Shown in pieces: positions 35,219 through 42,566 of a DNA stretch of 64,000 bases. The first letter of the stretch is position 1. The number at the start of each line of letters is the position of its first letter. The translations under genes and the position numbers were made by a program. The notes beneath the pieces are model-generated. The model was not told the origin of the DNA. It worked only from the letters and a program-made list of their open reading frames with translations, and ran no database searches. The stretch covers positions 8,003,501 through 8,067,500 of the forward strand of contig NZ_CP108356.1 in the NCBI RefSeq assembly GCF_036237315.1, in the 5' to 3' direction. The stretch comes from Streptomyces sp. NBC_01351. GTDB taxonomy: Bacteria; Actinomycetota; Actinomycetes; Streptomycetales; Streptomycetaceae.

Positions 35219-35245
35219 CCTCCACGAACTAACGCGGCACAGCAC
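35219..35245 (-). repeat. Right terminal inverted repeat
   Basis: Complement of the left repeat with four mismatches; its TA border is part of the desaturase stop codon. Confidence 0.85.
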
Positions 35246-36291
35246 TAGGTGGTGCGGGCATCGCGGATCGGGGCACCCGCGTGGTGGAGGCTGGCGAGGG
35301 TCTGCCGGTAGGAGTCGATCAGGCTGGTCTCCAGATAGCTGATTCCGAGCTCCTGGCAGTGGCTGCGGACGATGGCCTGGGCCTTGCGGAGGTGCGGGCT
35401 GGGCATGCTCGGGAACAGGTGGTGCTCGATCTGGTAGTTCAAGCCGCCGAGAACGATGTCGGTGACCCAGCCACCCCGCACGTCGCGAGAGGTCAGCACC
35501 TGGCGACGTAGGAAGTCGGGACGGTCCTTGCCGCGTAGGGTCGGCATGCCCTTGTGGTTGGGGGCGAAAATGGAGCCGAGGTAGATACCGAAAAGGCATT
35601 TGTGGACCACCAGGAACGCGATCGCCTTGTCGGGCGGAAGCACCAGGAACAGGGCGCCCACATAGGCGAAGATGTGCGCGAAGAGGAGGGTTCCCTCCCA
35701 CATTCGGTTCCTGAGGGACTTGTCCGCCAGGAACCGGATCCCTGCCACATGGAGATTGAACCCTTCCAGTGTGAGCAGCGGGAAGAACAGGAAAGCCTGG
35801 AAGCGGGCCAGTCGCCGAGGCAGACCCTTCGCGGCTCGTGCCTGATCCTGTGTCCAGACGAGGAAGTCCGGAGCGATATCGGGGTCGAGGTCCTCGTGGT
35901 TGGGATTGGTGTGGTGGCGGGTGTGCTTGTCCCGCCACCAGCTGTAGCCGATGCCGATGCAGAGGTTCCCGGACAGACGCCCGGACACCTCGCTGGCCCT
36001 ACGCAGCCGAAACACCTGCCGGTGCGCGATGTCGTGGGCCAGAAGGGCGACCTGCCCGAACACGAAGGCGAGGAAGGCGGCGTCGAGTAGCGTCCACCAG
36101 CTGTCGCCGATCAGCACGAACGCCGCCCAGCCCAGGAAGTAGAGGGCCGTCACGATGGCGATGCGCAGTGTGTAATACGCAGGGCGTCGGCACATCAGGC
36201 CGGCGGCCTGGATCCTTCTGGACAGCTGGGCGAAGTCACTTCCCGTTCCCACCCGTGCGGGTGGAGTAGGTTCCGGCTCTGGAAAAGGCAT
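35245..36291 (-). CDS. Membrane fatty acid (acyl-lipid) desaturase
   Basis: 348 residues with four main membrane segments and the three histidine boxes of the di-iron desaturase family: HDIAHRQ, DKHTRHHTNPNH and QIEHHLFPSMP. Such enzymes insert double bonds into acyl chains, often to adjust membrane fluidity in the cold, using ferredoxin or cytochrome b5-type donors. No N-terminal cytochrome b5 domain is present. The gene ends with TAG whose T and A are the target-site bases of the IS630-type element. An upstream frame stops two bases before its ATG, but that frame is weak. Confidence 0.9.
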   Translation of the reverse strand: MPFPEPEPTPPARVGTGSDFAQLSRRIQAAGLMCRRPAYYTLRIAIVTALYFLGWAAFVLIGDSWWTLLDAAFLAFVFGQVALLAHDIAHRQVFRLRRASEVSGRLSGNLCIGIGYSWWRDKHTRHHTNPNHEDLDPDIAPDFLVWTQDQARAAKGLPRRLARFQAFLFFPLLTLEGFNLHVAGIRFLADKSLRNRMWEGTLLFAHIFAYVGALFLVLPPDKAIAFLVVHKCLFGIYLGSIFAPNHKGMPTLRGKDRPDFLRRQVLTSRDVRGGWVTDIVLGGLNYQIEHHLFPSMPSPHLRKAQAIVRSHCQELGISYLETSLIDSYRQTLASLHHAGAPIRDARTT

Positions 36292-36947
36292 GATCAGAGG
36301 TCACTTTTCGCGCTCGGGTGGAAGGTCGTCAGGTAGTGGCGTTTGGGCGCTTGTCCATGCGGGAGCATCCTCGCGGAATCGCCCGGAAGATTGACGCCAA
36401 GGACGCCGAAGCCGCTACGTAGCGCCATTTCACATGCCGCACACCCGGAATCGTGGAACCGACAGGCGGGCGTCCGGGGCCTCGGCTCGTCGGAGCGGTG
36501 TCGCCCGATGCATCCCCCTTCCGCCCGATGAGACGGTGTGTGGAGCAGGGCCTGCCAATGGCCCTGCCCTCCATCCCTTTCGAGAGGTGCGCGTAGAGGC
36601 TGGGCTTCCAGTTGGCGTGGCGGAGCGCCCTGGCCCTCGGTGCGATGCCCCGCGGCGTCCGGCGTGGGCATGGGGAAAGGTCGGCAGCCTGCCGGTCCAA
36701 CGGATACACACCCCGGTCGCCGGCAGCGCGCCTTGGCGGTGCCGCTGCTCCTCGTGTCCGGAAACCCCGCACTGGCCACTGCCGTCCTACCGATCCCTCA
36801 CCCTCGGCCTGCCGGTGCAGCTGGTCGTGCGGAAGCGCCTCAGCGCCGGCTGGGGACCGGCCTGCCCACCCGACCAGGACCGGGATCGTCCTGGCCTCGG
36901 TCGAGCCGGCCCACTCCACCGTCCGCCGCCATCATGCGGGCGCCTCC
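36292..36947. other. Long intergenic stretch without a convincing gene
   Basis: Several open frames exist but their products are Arg/Pro/Gly-rich shadows. One minus-strand frame ending at 36294 (MALRSGFGVLGVNLPGDSAR ... AKSDL) stops two bases before the desaturase ATG and could be a 44-residue coupled peptide. It has no ribosome binding site, so it is not called as a gene. Confidence 0.35.
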
Positions 36948-37118
36948 TCAGCTTTCGCGGTCGACGAGGATCCGGTCGGCCCGGTAGTGAGGACAACGTA
37001 CGAGATGCCAGGTGACCGACAGATGGCCCCCGACGATCGTCACGGTGCGCGCCTCGCCACTGTCCTCGTCCGCCGCGCATACCCGGCAGCGCTGCGATGT
37101 CGTGGGGAGCCACCCCAT
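36948..37118 (-). CDS. Small hypothetical protein with Cys pair (56 aa)
   Basis: MGWLPTTSQRCRVCAADEDS begins a 56-residue frame with codon bias like neighbouring genes. GAGGGGG stands five bases before the ATG at 37118. CRVC and a later RCPHY give a possible three-Cys/His metal site. No family recognised. It lies upstream of the desaturase on the same strand, though 656 bases away. Confidence 0.45.
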   Translation of the reverse strand: MGWLPTTSQRCRVCAADEDSGEARTVTIVGGHLSVTWHLVRCPHYRADRILVDRES

Positions 37119-37383
37119 CAGAACCCCCTCTTCCGGGCCTGGGCGGCCCCGTGTCGACGACAGCACGGCAATTGCTCCACACCTATCAAATCCTGGCGGA
37201 TCACGCCCCGTTACCGGCGCGTTCGGTACGACGACCGCGCCACCGGTACCGGATCCCACCGGTATCGGGAGCCTCAGCTCCGGCCCTGGCCAGGCCCCGT
37301 TGCCGTCCCCGGCCACGCATCGCCCGGCGTTCGCAGTCGTGGATCATGCGGTCCCGGGTACATGGGCTTTCCGAGCACGCCGC

Positions 37384-38091
37384 CTAGCGTCGGGCGCGGC
37401 GAACCCCTGGGCCGCGGCGAGCTCGGTGGTTATCAACGCCGCTGCGGGACGCCCGCCACAGGGTGAGGACGATGTACGCGCCGCTTCCCATGACCCACAC
37501 GACACTGGGCCAGGCGGACGTCCGCTCAAACAACCCTTGGACCCCGGGGTCCGGCCTGAGCGCCGTCAGCGTGGTGAAGACGAGGGACGTAACACCGCAC
37601 GCGATGCCGAGCGTTCCCCAGAAGGGGCGATTCGCCTGCCGCAGGATCCAACCCAGCAGCAACACGCCCGTGGCACCGCTGATGAAGCAGGTGCCGGCGG
37701 ACAGCAGATGCAGCGCGGGACGCAGATTGTAAGGATTGATGCCGGTGGACATGAGTCCCACTCCACTGACTGCCAACGCGCCGAACGCCAGGTTCCGCAG
37801 CCGATCCGGCGCAAGCATCGGCACATTGAGCAGCGCACCCAAGGCCAGACACACCCCGCCGACGATCCAGGCGGTGTTGGCGGCCTCGTGCAAGGGCGAG
37901 CAGAAGCGGATCCCCCCGACGAGTCCGCAGCGCGTGATTCCAAGTGCCGAGATGATCTTGCTGACCAGGTTCTGGCTCGACGCACGAGGAAGGACGACCG
38001 CGTAGTTCACGACGAAGATCTGGATCAGGGACACCCAGAGGAGACTTCCGGCCGCGAGTCTCTTCGAAGGAGTGAGGTTGACTTCGCGCAT
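37384..38091 (-). CDS. DUF998 family membrane protein
   Basis: About 235 residues with six or seven hydrophobic segments: RLAAGSLLWVSLIQIFVVNY, TAWIVGGVCLALGALLNVPM, ALHLLSAGTCFISGATGVLL and GTLGIACGVTSLVFTTLTAL. The GINPYN motif between helices is typical of DUF998. Function of the family is not established. The ATG at 38091 begins just before the first membrane helix; a longer open frame to 38493 is arginine-rich and rejected. The C-terminus is a basic tail. Confidence 0.75.
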   Translation of the reverse strand: MREVNLTPSKRLAAGSLLWVSLIQIFVVNYAVVLPRASSQNLVSKIISALGITRCGLVGGIRFCSPLHEAANTAWIVGGVCLALGALLNVPMLAPDRLRNLAFGALAVSGVGLMSTGINPYNLRPALHLLSAGTCFISGATGVLLLGWILRQANRPFWGTLGIACGVTSLVFTTLTALRPDPGVQGLFERTSAWPSVVWVMGSGAYIVLTLWRASRSGVDNHRARRGPGVRRARR

Positions 38092-38333
38092 GTGAGGGAC
38101 CGATCGAGGGTGGGTTCCCGTGCCGGCCGCACTCCGGCACCGGTTGAGCCTTCGGGGGAGGTGTGGAGCGGTCCGATGACCGCCCTCCACAGTGTGTCCT
38201 CCCACGGGCGGCGGGACCGCCACCTCGCGTCGGCGAGTCCTGGTTCGGGCGGCCGAATCCCATTTTTCGACGTCACCGATGACGACGGAGGCGTACGGGC
38301 CACGTTGATCGCGCCGGGGGTCGGCGGCCGGCG

Positions 38334-38651
38334 CCGTCGACCCGCCGATCAAGGCGGTCCCGCCGCGGCCTCCGCAGGCGACAGCCGACGAAATTGCACA
38401 CCAACAAGGGATACGAATACGACCACCTGCGCCGATGGCTCTGCCATCGTGGAATCCCCCACCGCTTCGCCCGCAAGGGCGTCGAGTCCTCACAACGGCT
38501 GGGCCGCCATCGCTGGGTAGTCGCGAGAACCGTCTCCCGGCTGGCCGACTGCCGACACCTCCACCACCGCAACGAACACTTCCGTGCCTTCGTCGGCATA
38601 GCCGCGTCCCTGATCGTCTACCGCGGGTTGGCGACCCTGCTCAAGGCCTGA
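38334..38651 (+). pseudogene. IS5-family transposase C-terminal remnant
   Basis: Reads RRQPTKLHTNKGYEYDHLRR, GIPHRFARKGVESSQRLGRH and RWVVARTVSRLADCRHLHHR, the conserved C-terminal third of IS5-type transposases, ending at a TGA at 38651. No N-terminal part is present. It overlaps the end of the opposite hypothetical gene by 11 bases. Confidence 0.85.
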
Positions 38652-38997
38652 GCCGATCCTGTTGCACGTCGAAACAGACCAGCCCCACGGACTCCGCCAC
38701 GGCTGCCGCGTAGGCCGATGCCTCCTCGGCCATGCTCCAGCGCATCGGGAAGTAGATCAGAGGACCACTGGCCTCGCCGATCAACGGGCCGGTCGACCAG
38801 GGCGAGGCGTCCTCCTCGTCCTCGGTGATATCGCACCACCGCTCAAGAAGCTTGGTGACGTAGGCCGCTATGCGCTCCGACGGAGGCTCCACCACCTCGG
38901 CGTCGATGTAGCGGTCGTACAGATCGGTGAAGACCCGGCCGGCAGTCTTGTCATCCGCCGGCCTTTCGCCTTCCCAGACAGTCAGGTCGTAACTCAT
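38641..38997 (-). CDS. Hypothetical protein (118 aa)
   Basis: MSYDLTVWEGERPADDKTAG begins an acidic soluble protein similar in style to a common Streptomyces hypothetical family; it contains DLYDRYIDAEVVEPPSERIA and ITEDEEDASPWSTGPL. No domain assignment. The last residues overlap the transposase remnant, so the natural C-terminus may have been altered. The ATG at 38997 is preferred to 39051 because the added residues do not look conserved. Confidence 0.6.
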   Translation of the reverse strand: MSYDLTVWEGERPADDKTAGRVFTDLYDRYIDAEVVEPPSERIAAYVTKLLERWCDITEDEEDASPWSTGPLIGEASGPLIYFPMRWSMAEEASAYAAAVAESVGLVCFDVQQDRLRP

Positions 38998-39198
38998 GCC
39001 CCGGAGGCTCTCACGCCCCACTGACATCCGTCCGAAGCCGTTCACCAGCACGGGTTTCAGCCAAGGGGGGTGACGTCTAACGCCGCCGCCACGACGGTCT
39101 TCGCGCTCATAAACGGCGCTCTCGCGAGGGGGCGGCGATGGCGACAGGACGCGCGTCGCGCCGCGAGCGGGGGAAGGTGCCGAATGCCTGTCTCACCC

Positions 39199-39226
39199 CT
39201 TGTACAACAAGTGGCATGCTTTGACA
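39199..39226. promoter_or_regulatory. Palindrome and TTGACA in an AT-rich patch before the lipoprotein-like gene
   Basis: CTTGTACAACAAG (5-base arms) at 39199-39211 is followed by TTGACA at 39221. This is the most AT-rich stretch nearby and lies 52 bases before the DUF4352-like gene. No matching -10 box at 17-base spacing was found. Confidence 0.35.
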
Positions 39227-39277
39227 TTTTGTTTAAGCTGACCGGCGTTTACCTTCCCCGCTTTCAGGAGTGCCCGC

Positions 39278-39865
39278 GTGTCCACGCCCCCGCAGCCCGG
39301 TTACGGCTACCCCCAGCAGCCCTACGGACAGCAGCCCCCGCCGCCCGCGAAGCCGGGCATGAGTACCGGGAAGAAGATCGCGCTCGGCTGCGGCATCCCG
39401 ACTCTCCTCGGCCTCATCCTGGTCGGCGGCTGCACCGCCCTCGTCGGCAAGGCTGCCGACGACGTCAGCAAGGAACTGGACAAGAGCCACGACTCCGCCG
39501 TGGTCGGCCCCTCCGGCTCGGCCAAGGCCGGGGACACCTCCAAGGCCGGCGAGCCGGACATCACCAAGGACCTGAACGTCGCCTCCTGCGCGGTGAAGAA
39601 CGGCGAGTACGGCCTCAAGGAACTCGACGTCAAGATCGAGTACACGAACAGCGGAGACCGCCGGTTCACCTACTTCGCCGAGGGCGAGGTCCTCCTCAAC
39701 GGCGAGAAGAAGGCAGACCTCATTTCGACGGCCTCGAACCTCGCGCCGGGTCAGAAGTACACCGACGACAGCGCGGGAGCCCTCGCCTACGACGTCGCGA
39801 AGGCCGTGAAGCCCGGGGACAAGCTTGAGTGCAAGGTCGTCAAGGTCTCCCGCAGCGCCTTCTGA
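39278..39865 (+). CDS. Membrane-anchored DUF4352-like protein
   Basis: 195 residues. A Pro/Gln/Tyr-rich cytosolic N-terminus (GYGYPQQPYGQQ) precedes a single membrane segment IALGCGIPTLLGLILVGGCT. The external domain reads LNVASCAVKNGEYGLKELDV, KIEYTNSGDRRFTYFAEGEV and LECKVVKVSRSAF, an immunoglobulin-like fold of the DUF4352/FxLYD type with a probable Cys-Cys disulfide. CAGGAG precedes the GTG at 39278 at good spacing. Function unknown. Confidence 0.75.
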   Translation: MSTPPQPGYGYPQQPYGQQPPPPAKPGMSTGKKIALGCGIPTLLGLILVGGCTALVGKAADDVSKELDKSHDSAVVGPSGSAKAGDTSKAGEPDITKDLNVASCAVKNGEYGLKELDVKIEYTNSGDRRFTYFAEGEVLLNGEKKADLISTASNLAPGQKYTDDSAGALAYDVAKAVKPGDKLECKVVKVSRSAF

Positions 39866-39899
39866 CCAAGGCGCCTTCCGCAGCGGTGTCCGTTGTTCC

Positions 39900-39925
39900 G
39901 TCCCGCCGGATCCATCCGGCGGGAC
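39900..39925. terminator. Perfect hairpin between convergent genes
   Basis: GTCCCGCCGGAT and ATCCGGCGGGAC with a two-base centre; it serves the DUF4352-like gene (+) and possibly the GNAT gene (-). Confidence 0.7.
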
Positions 39926-40049
39926 GATGCTGCGTACGGGCTGCGCGCGGGGTGGCCGTCGGCAGCGGGGAAACCCGTGGAACCGCAGGCCGGCGCCCAG
40001 GGTGTCCCCGTAGGGTCCGGCCCTCTCCGGACCGATGCGGCAGGGCCCG

Positions 40050-40592
40050 TCACATCGGGAGGGAGAACAGGCGCACTGGGTTTGAAGGCCAGTACGCGTT
40101 GTCGCGCAGGGGCGTCACCATGGTCCGCAGCGGCATGGTCACCAAGCGGGCTTCGGGTTGTTCAACGAGTACGTCCTCGTCGAGCGGGAGCCATCCGAGG
40201 CGCTCGTACAGCGGCACGAGGGGAGCTCGGCAGAACAGGAGTGCGTGGTCAGGGCCCATCGCGCGCGCGTGGTCGAGTGCCGCTGTGACGACGAGCCGAG
40301 CCAGCCCCTGACCTTGCCGGTCGGGCGCCACGGCGACTCCGCCGACACCCACCACCTCCGTCCTGACGTCGCCGATCGCAACCGGCAGCCGCAGCAGGCC
40401 GGCGTGTGCCACGAGCCGGTCGCCGTGTCTGATACCGAAGTGCTCTTCCTTGGGCAGCCAGGTCAAGCCGGTCGCGGCGACACCGAAGGGATCATCGCCG
40501 TCGCCGAGGATTTCGGCCTGCTCCGTCTTCGTGTACCGGGGGAGTCGCACCACGGTCGGTGCTTCAGTTGATTGGTTCTGACACATCCCCAC
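40050..40592 (-). CDS. GNAT family N-acetyltransferase
   Basis: 180 residues. VVGVGGVAVAPDRQGQGLAR then LVVTAALDHARAMG is the acetyl-CoA-binding motif A; LVPLYERLGWLPLDEDVLVE is motif B. The substrate is not predictable. The start is GTG 40592 or ATG 40586; neither has a strong Shine-Dalgarno, so the mRNA may be leaderless. Confidence 0.82.
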   Translation of the reverse strand: MGMCQNQSTEAPTVVRLPRYTKTEQAEILGDGDDPFGVAATGLTWLPKEEHFGIRHGDRLVAHAGLLRLPVAIGDVRTEVVGVGGVAVAPDRQGQGLARLVVTAALDHARAMGPDHALLFCRAPLVPLYERLGWLPLDEDVLVEQPEARLVTMPLRTMVTPLRDNAYWPSNPVRLFSLPM

Positions 40593-40743
40593 ATAATGAC
40601 GCGCTCAACGGTCTTGGGGGTAGGACGAGTTCTGGCTGAGCCGGGTGGCTGCGGTTTGGAGGTCGAAGAGCGTGGTGCGGAGTCCGACGCCCGGGCCCAG
40701 GAGTCTTGGTCAGACGTACTCCGGAGCGCTTGGCGTGGTCGTC

Positions 40744-41085
40744 TCACCTGCCCGAGCGACGGTGTCCGACTGCCCTGCGGCGCCCGAGGGCGTAGAAGGT
40801 GATGCCGCAGAGCAGGAGGACCCCGGCGCCGGCACCGACCAGCAGCGCCGGCTTGCCCATAGGTGAGTCGTCGTCCATCGCGGCAGCCGTTGTGCCGCCG
40901 GTCCCGGCCTGTTCGCCGTTCCCGTTCCCGTTCCCGTTCGCACCGGACGGTGAGGGGCCCTGGGCCGCGTCGTCACCGAAGAAGAACACAGGGCTGTTTC
41001 CGGAGCGCGGTGTGCCGGATACGTCCACGGTCAGCGAGATCGGTACGACGATGCCCTTCGCCTCGGTGTTCTGGGCGCCGGCCAT
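40744..41085 (-). pseudogene. C-terminal part of a membrane-anchored surface protein
   Basis: The frame ends with a Gly/Asn-rich linker (GANGNGNGNGEQAG), a membrane helix (PALLVGAGAGVLLLCGITFY) and RRR, the C-terminal anchor layout of exported actinobacterial proteins. The N-terminus has no signal peptide and starts abruptly (MAGAQNTEAKGIVVPISLTV), so the exported domain is probably missing. Coding character ends at ~41090, where plus-strand coding-like sequence begins. Confidence 0.5.
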
Positions 41086-41095
41086 CACGCCCCAC

Positions 41096-41371
41096 CTCAG
41101 GCAGGCTGTTGAGCTGCGCCCCGACAACGCCGCACTCGCCGGCCTGGAGCGGGACGTCCTCGCAGACCCGTTGGCCGGCCCGCTCTACCGTGACGGCGCC
41201 GCGGTCCCCCTCTCGTTCGCGGACGGCTCCGAACTCCCGGTCCGCCACGCCGTACACGGCCCCGGCCGCATCACGACCTGCGTTGCGGAGCCCATCCTCG
41301 CGCCCGGCGCCCTGCGTCCGGATCAACCTCAGCATCTTCACGCCCGACGACCCGGACCCCTGGGAGTGACC
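41096..41371 (+). pseudogene. Coding-like fragment, frameshifted
   Basis: One plus-strand frame reads VELRPDNAALAGLERDVLAD and FADGSELPVRHAVHGPGRIT; after ~41315 the next frame continues INLSIFTPDDPDPWE and stops. There is no start codon. No family recognised; it looks like a broken gene that meets another fragment head-on. Confidence 0.35.
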
Positions 41372-41497
41372 CGGCACGGCCGCGCTACTCAGGACGGCGG
41401 TGGCCCGACGGGCAGCAACGAGTACGGCCCCGGCTTCCCCCTGGGCCGCGGGCCATAGGCGCCCTGTTGGAGTCAGGGCATCGACCCTGCGGACCAC

Positions 41498-42388
41498 CTA
41501 CTCGTCCTCGTCCTCGTCCGTGGCCGCGTCCCAGGCCGGCAGGGAGGTTCCGGCCGCGGTTGTGATCCCGCGAACCTCACACCCCATGAGCCGAACAGCG
41601 GCGAAGAGTCGCTGCCGCACCGATTCGCTGTCTTCGGGCGGGAAGTCGATCCGGACCTGGTGCGGGCAGGACGCGTCATAGGTGAGCAGCCAGTCGCTGT
41701 GGACAGTCGCGAAGTGGTCCTGTGCGTCCTCGTCGTGCTCGGAGCGCCACGAGCCCCGGTCCGTGGTGGGAGCCAGTGCCTCCCGCAGGCGTCGCAGACG
41801 CTCGGGGTAGGCCGCGAGGCCATCGGACAGGAGCAGGCACCGGTGGGTACGGGGGCGGAAGGTGTTGAACCACGGCGCCAGGCCTTTCTCCATGTCCATG
41901 AGGAGATGGGATTTGACCTGGCCGCCGGCCCAGCCCTCAATGAACGCGGCCGCGCGCATGGGATGAGTCTCGTACCAGCCCTCGCTGCTCCACACCACGA
42001 CAGGCCAGTCGTCAGGGGACCCACTGGTGAGCCAGCACAGACGGTCGGCATTCGCGGTGGTGCCCCAGACGAGAAGCCCGCCAGGAGCAGGGTGCAGCGG
42101 ATGCGGGTAGCGCTCCCGGTCCTGTTCGGGAGATTCCGAGAAGTGCGCTCTCTGCCACTTGATGCCGTTGTGCTTGCTCGTTCCGAACGGTGCCCGGAGG
42201 TAGAGGAAATCGCAGAACTCTCCCCAGCCGTAGGTTTCGACGAGCCGCTTGTAGTCGCTGGGCAGCGGAGTGCCGATCACCGCCTCCACCGCGAACCAGT
42301 CTCCGACGGCGTCCACGGGTCCGGCAGGCGGCGCCACGAGCCGTACCAGGCGGTCGTAGTCGGTCGCGGTGGTCTTCGCATCACGCAT
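41498..42388 (-). CDS. SUKH (SMI1/KNR4)-type protein
   Basis: About 296 residues. AVIGTPLPSDYKRLVETYGW and EFCDFLYLRAPFG near residues 35-65 match the SMI1/KNR4 fold's signature. GGLLVWGTTANADRLCWLTS then WPVVVWSSEGWYE is the following beta-sheet part. SUKH proteins commonly act as immunity proteins to contact-dependent or secreted nuclease toxins; no toxin gene is adjacent, so it may be an orphan immunity gene. The C-terminus is Asp/Glu-rich. The ATG at 42388 is chosen because the upstream extension is nonconserved. Confidence 0.72.
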   Translation of the reverse strand: MRDAKTTATDYDRLVRLVAPPAGPVDAVGDWFAVEAVIGTPLPSDYKRLVETYGWGEFCDFLYLRAPFGTSKHNGIKWQRAHFSESPEQDRERYPHPLHPAPGGLLVWGTTANADRLCWLTSGSPDDWPVVVWSSEGWYETHPMRAAAFIEGWAGGQVKSHLLMDMEKGLAPWFNTFRPRTHRCLLLSDGLAAYPERLRRLREALAPTTDRGSWRSEHDEDAQDHFATVHSDWLLTYDASCPHQVRIDFPPEDSESVRQRLFAAVRLMGCEVRGITTAAGTSLPAWDAATDEDEDE

Positions 42389-42566
42389 GAAAGCAGCGTA
42401 GGCAACACCCCGCGATGAGACCGACGAGATTTCAGGCTGACGGGCGCATTCCCCCAGACGAGCGGAGGCGGCCAACCACCGAGCTCGGCCGGCCAACCGC
42501 ACAGCCGCCGGGCTGTCAGATCCCCCGCCTAGGCTGTACGCAGAGATTCGATCAAGGAGTAGGGCA

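Larger units (their letters stand above)
33969..35245. mobile_element. IS630-derived element carrying an acetyltransferase gene
   Basis: A 1277-base segment bounded by 27-base inverted repeats (23/27 matches; outer GTGCTG, inner AGTTCGTGGAGG) and flanked by TA at 33967-33968 and 35246-35247. TA duplication is the rule for IS630/Tc1 elements. It contains a transposase C-terminal half, a third inner copy of the repeat (34507-34532) and a complete GNAT gene. Removing the element and one TA restores GCTCACTAGGTGGTG, in which the flanking transporter (+) and desaturase (-) each end with TAG in a shared CTAG. The element probably cannot move on its own because the transposase lacks its N-terminus. 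Confidence 0.8.

Noticed and set aside
36294..36779. 161-codon frame ending two bases before the desaturase start
   Set aside because: Most of it is Arg/Pro/Gly-rich; only the last ~44 codons look sensible and they lack a start signal.
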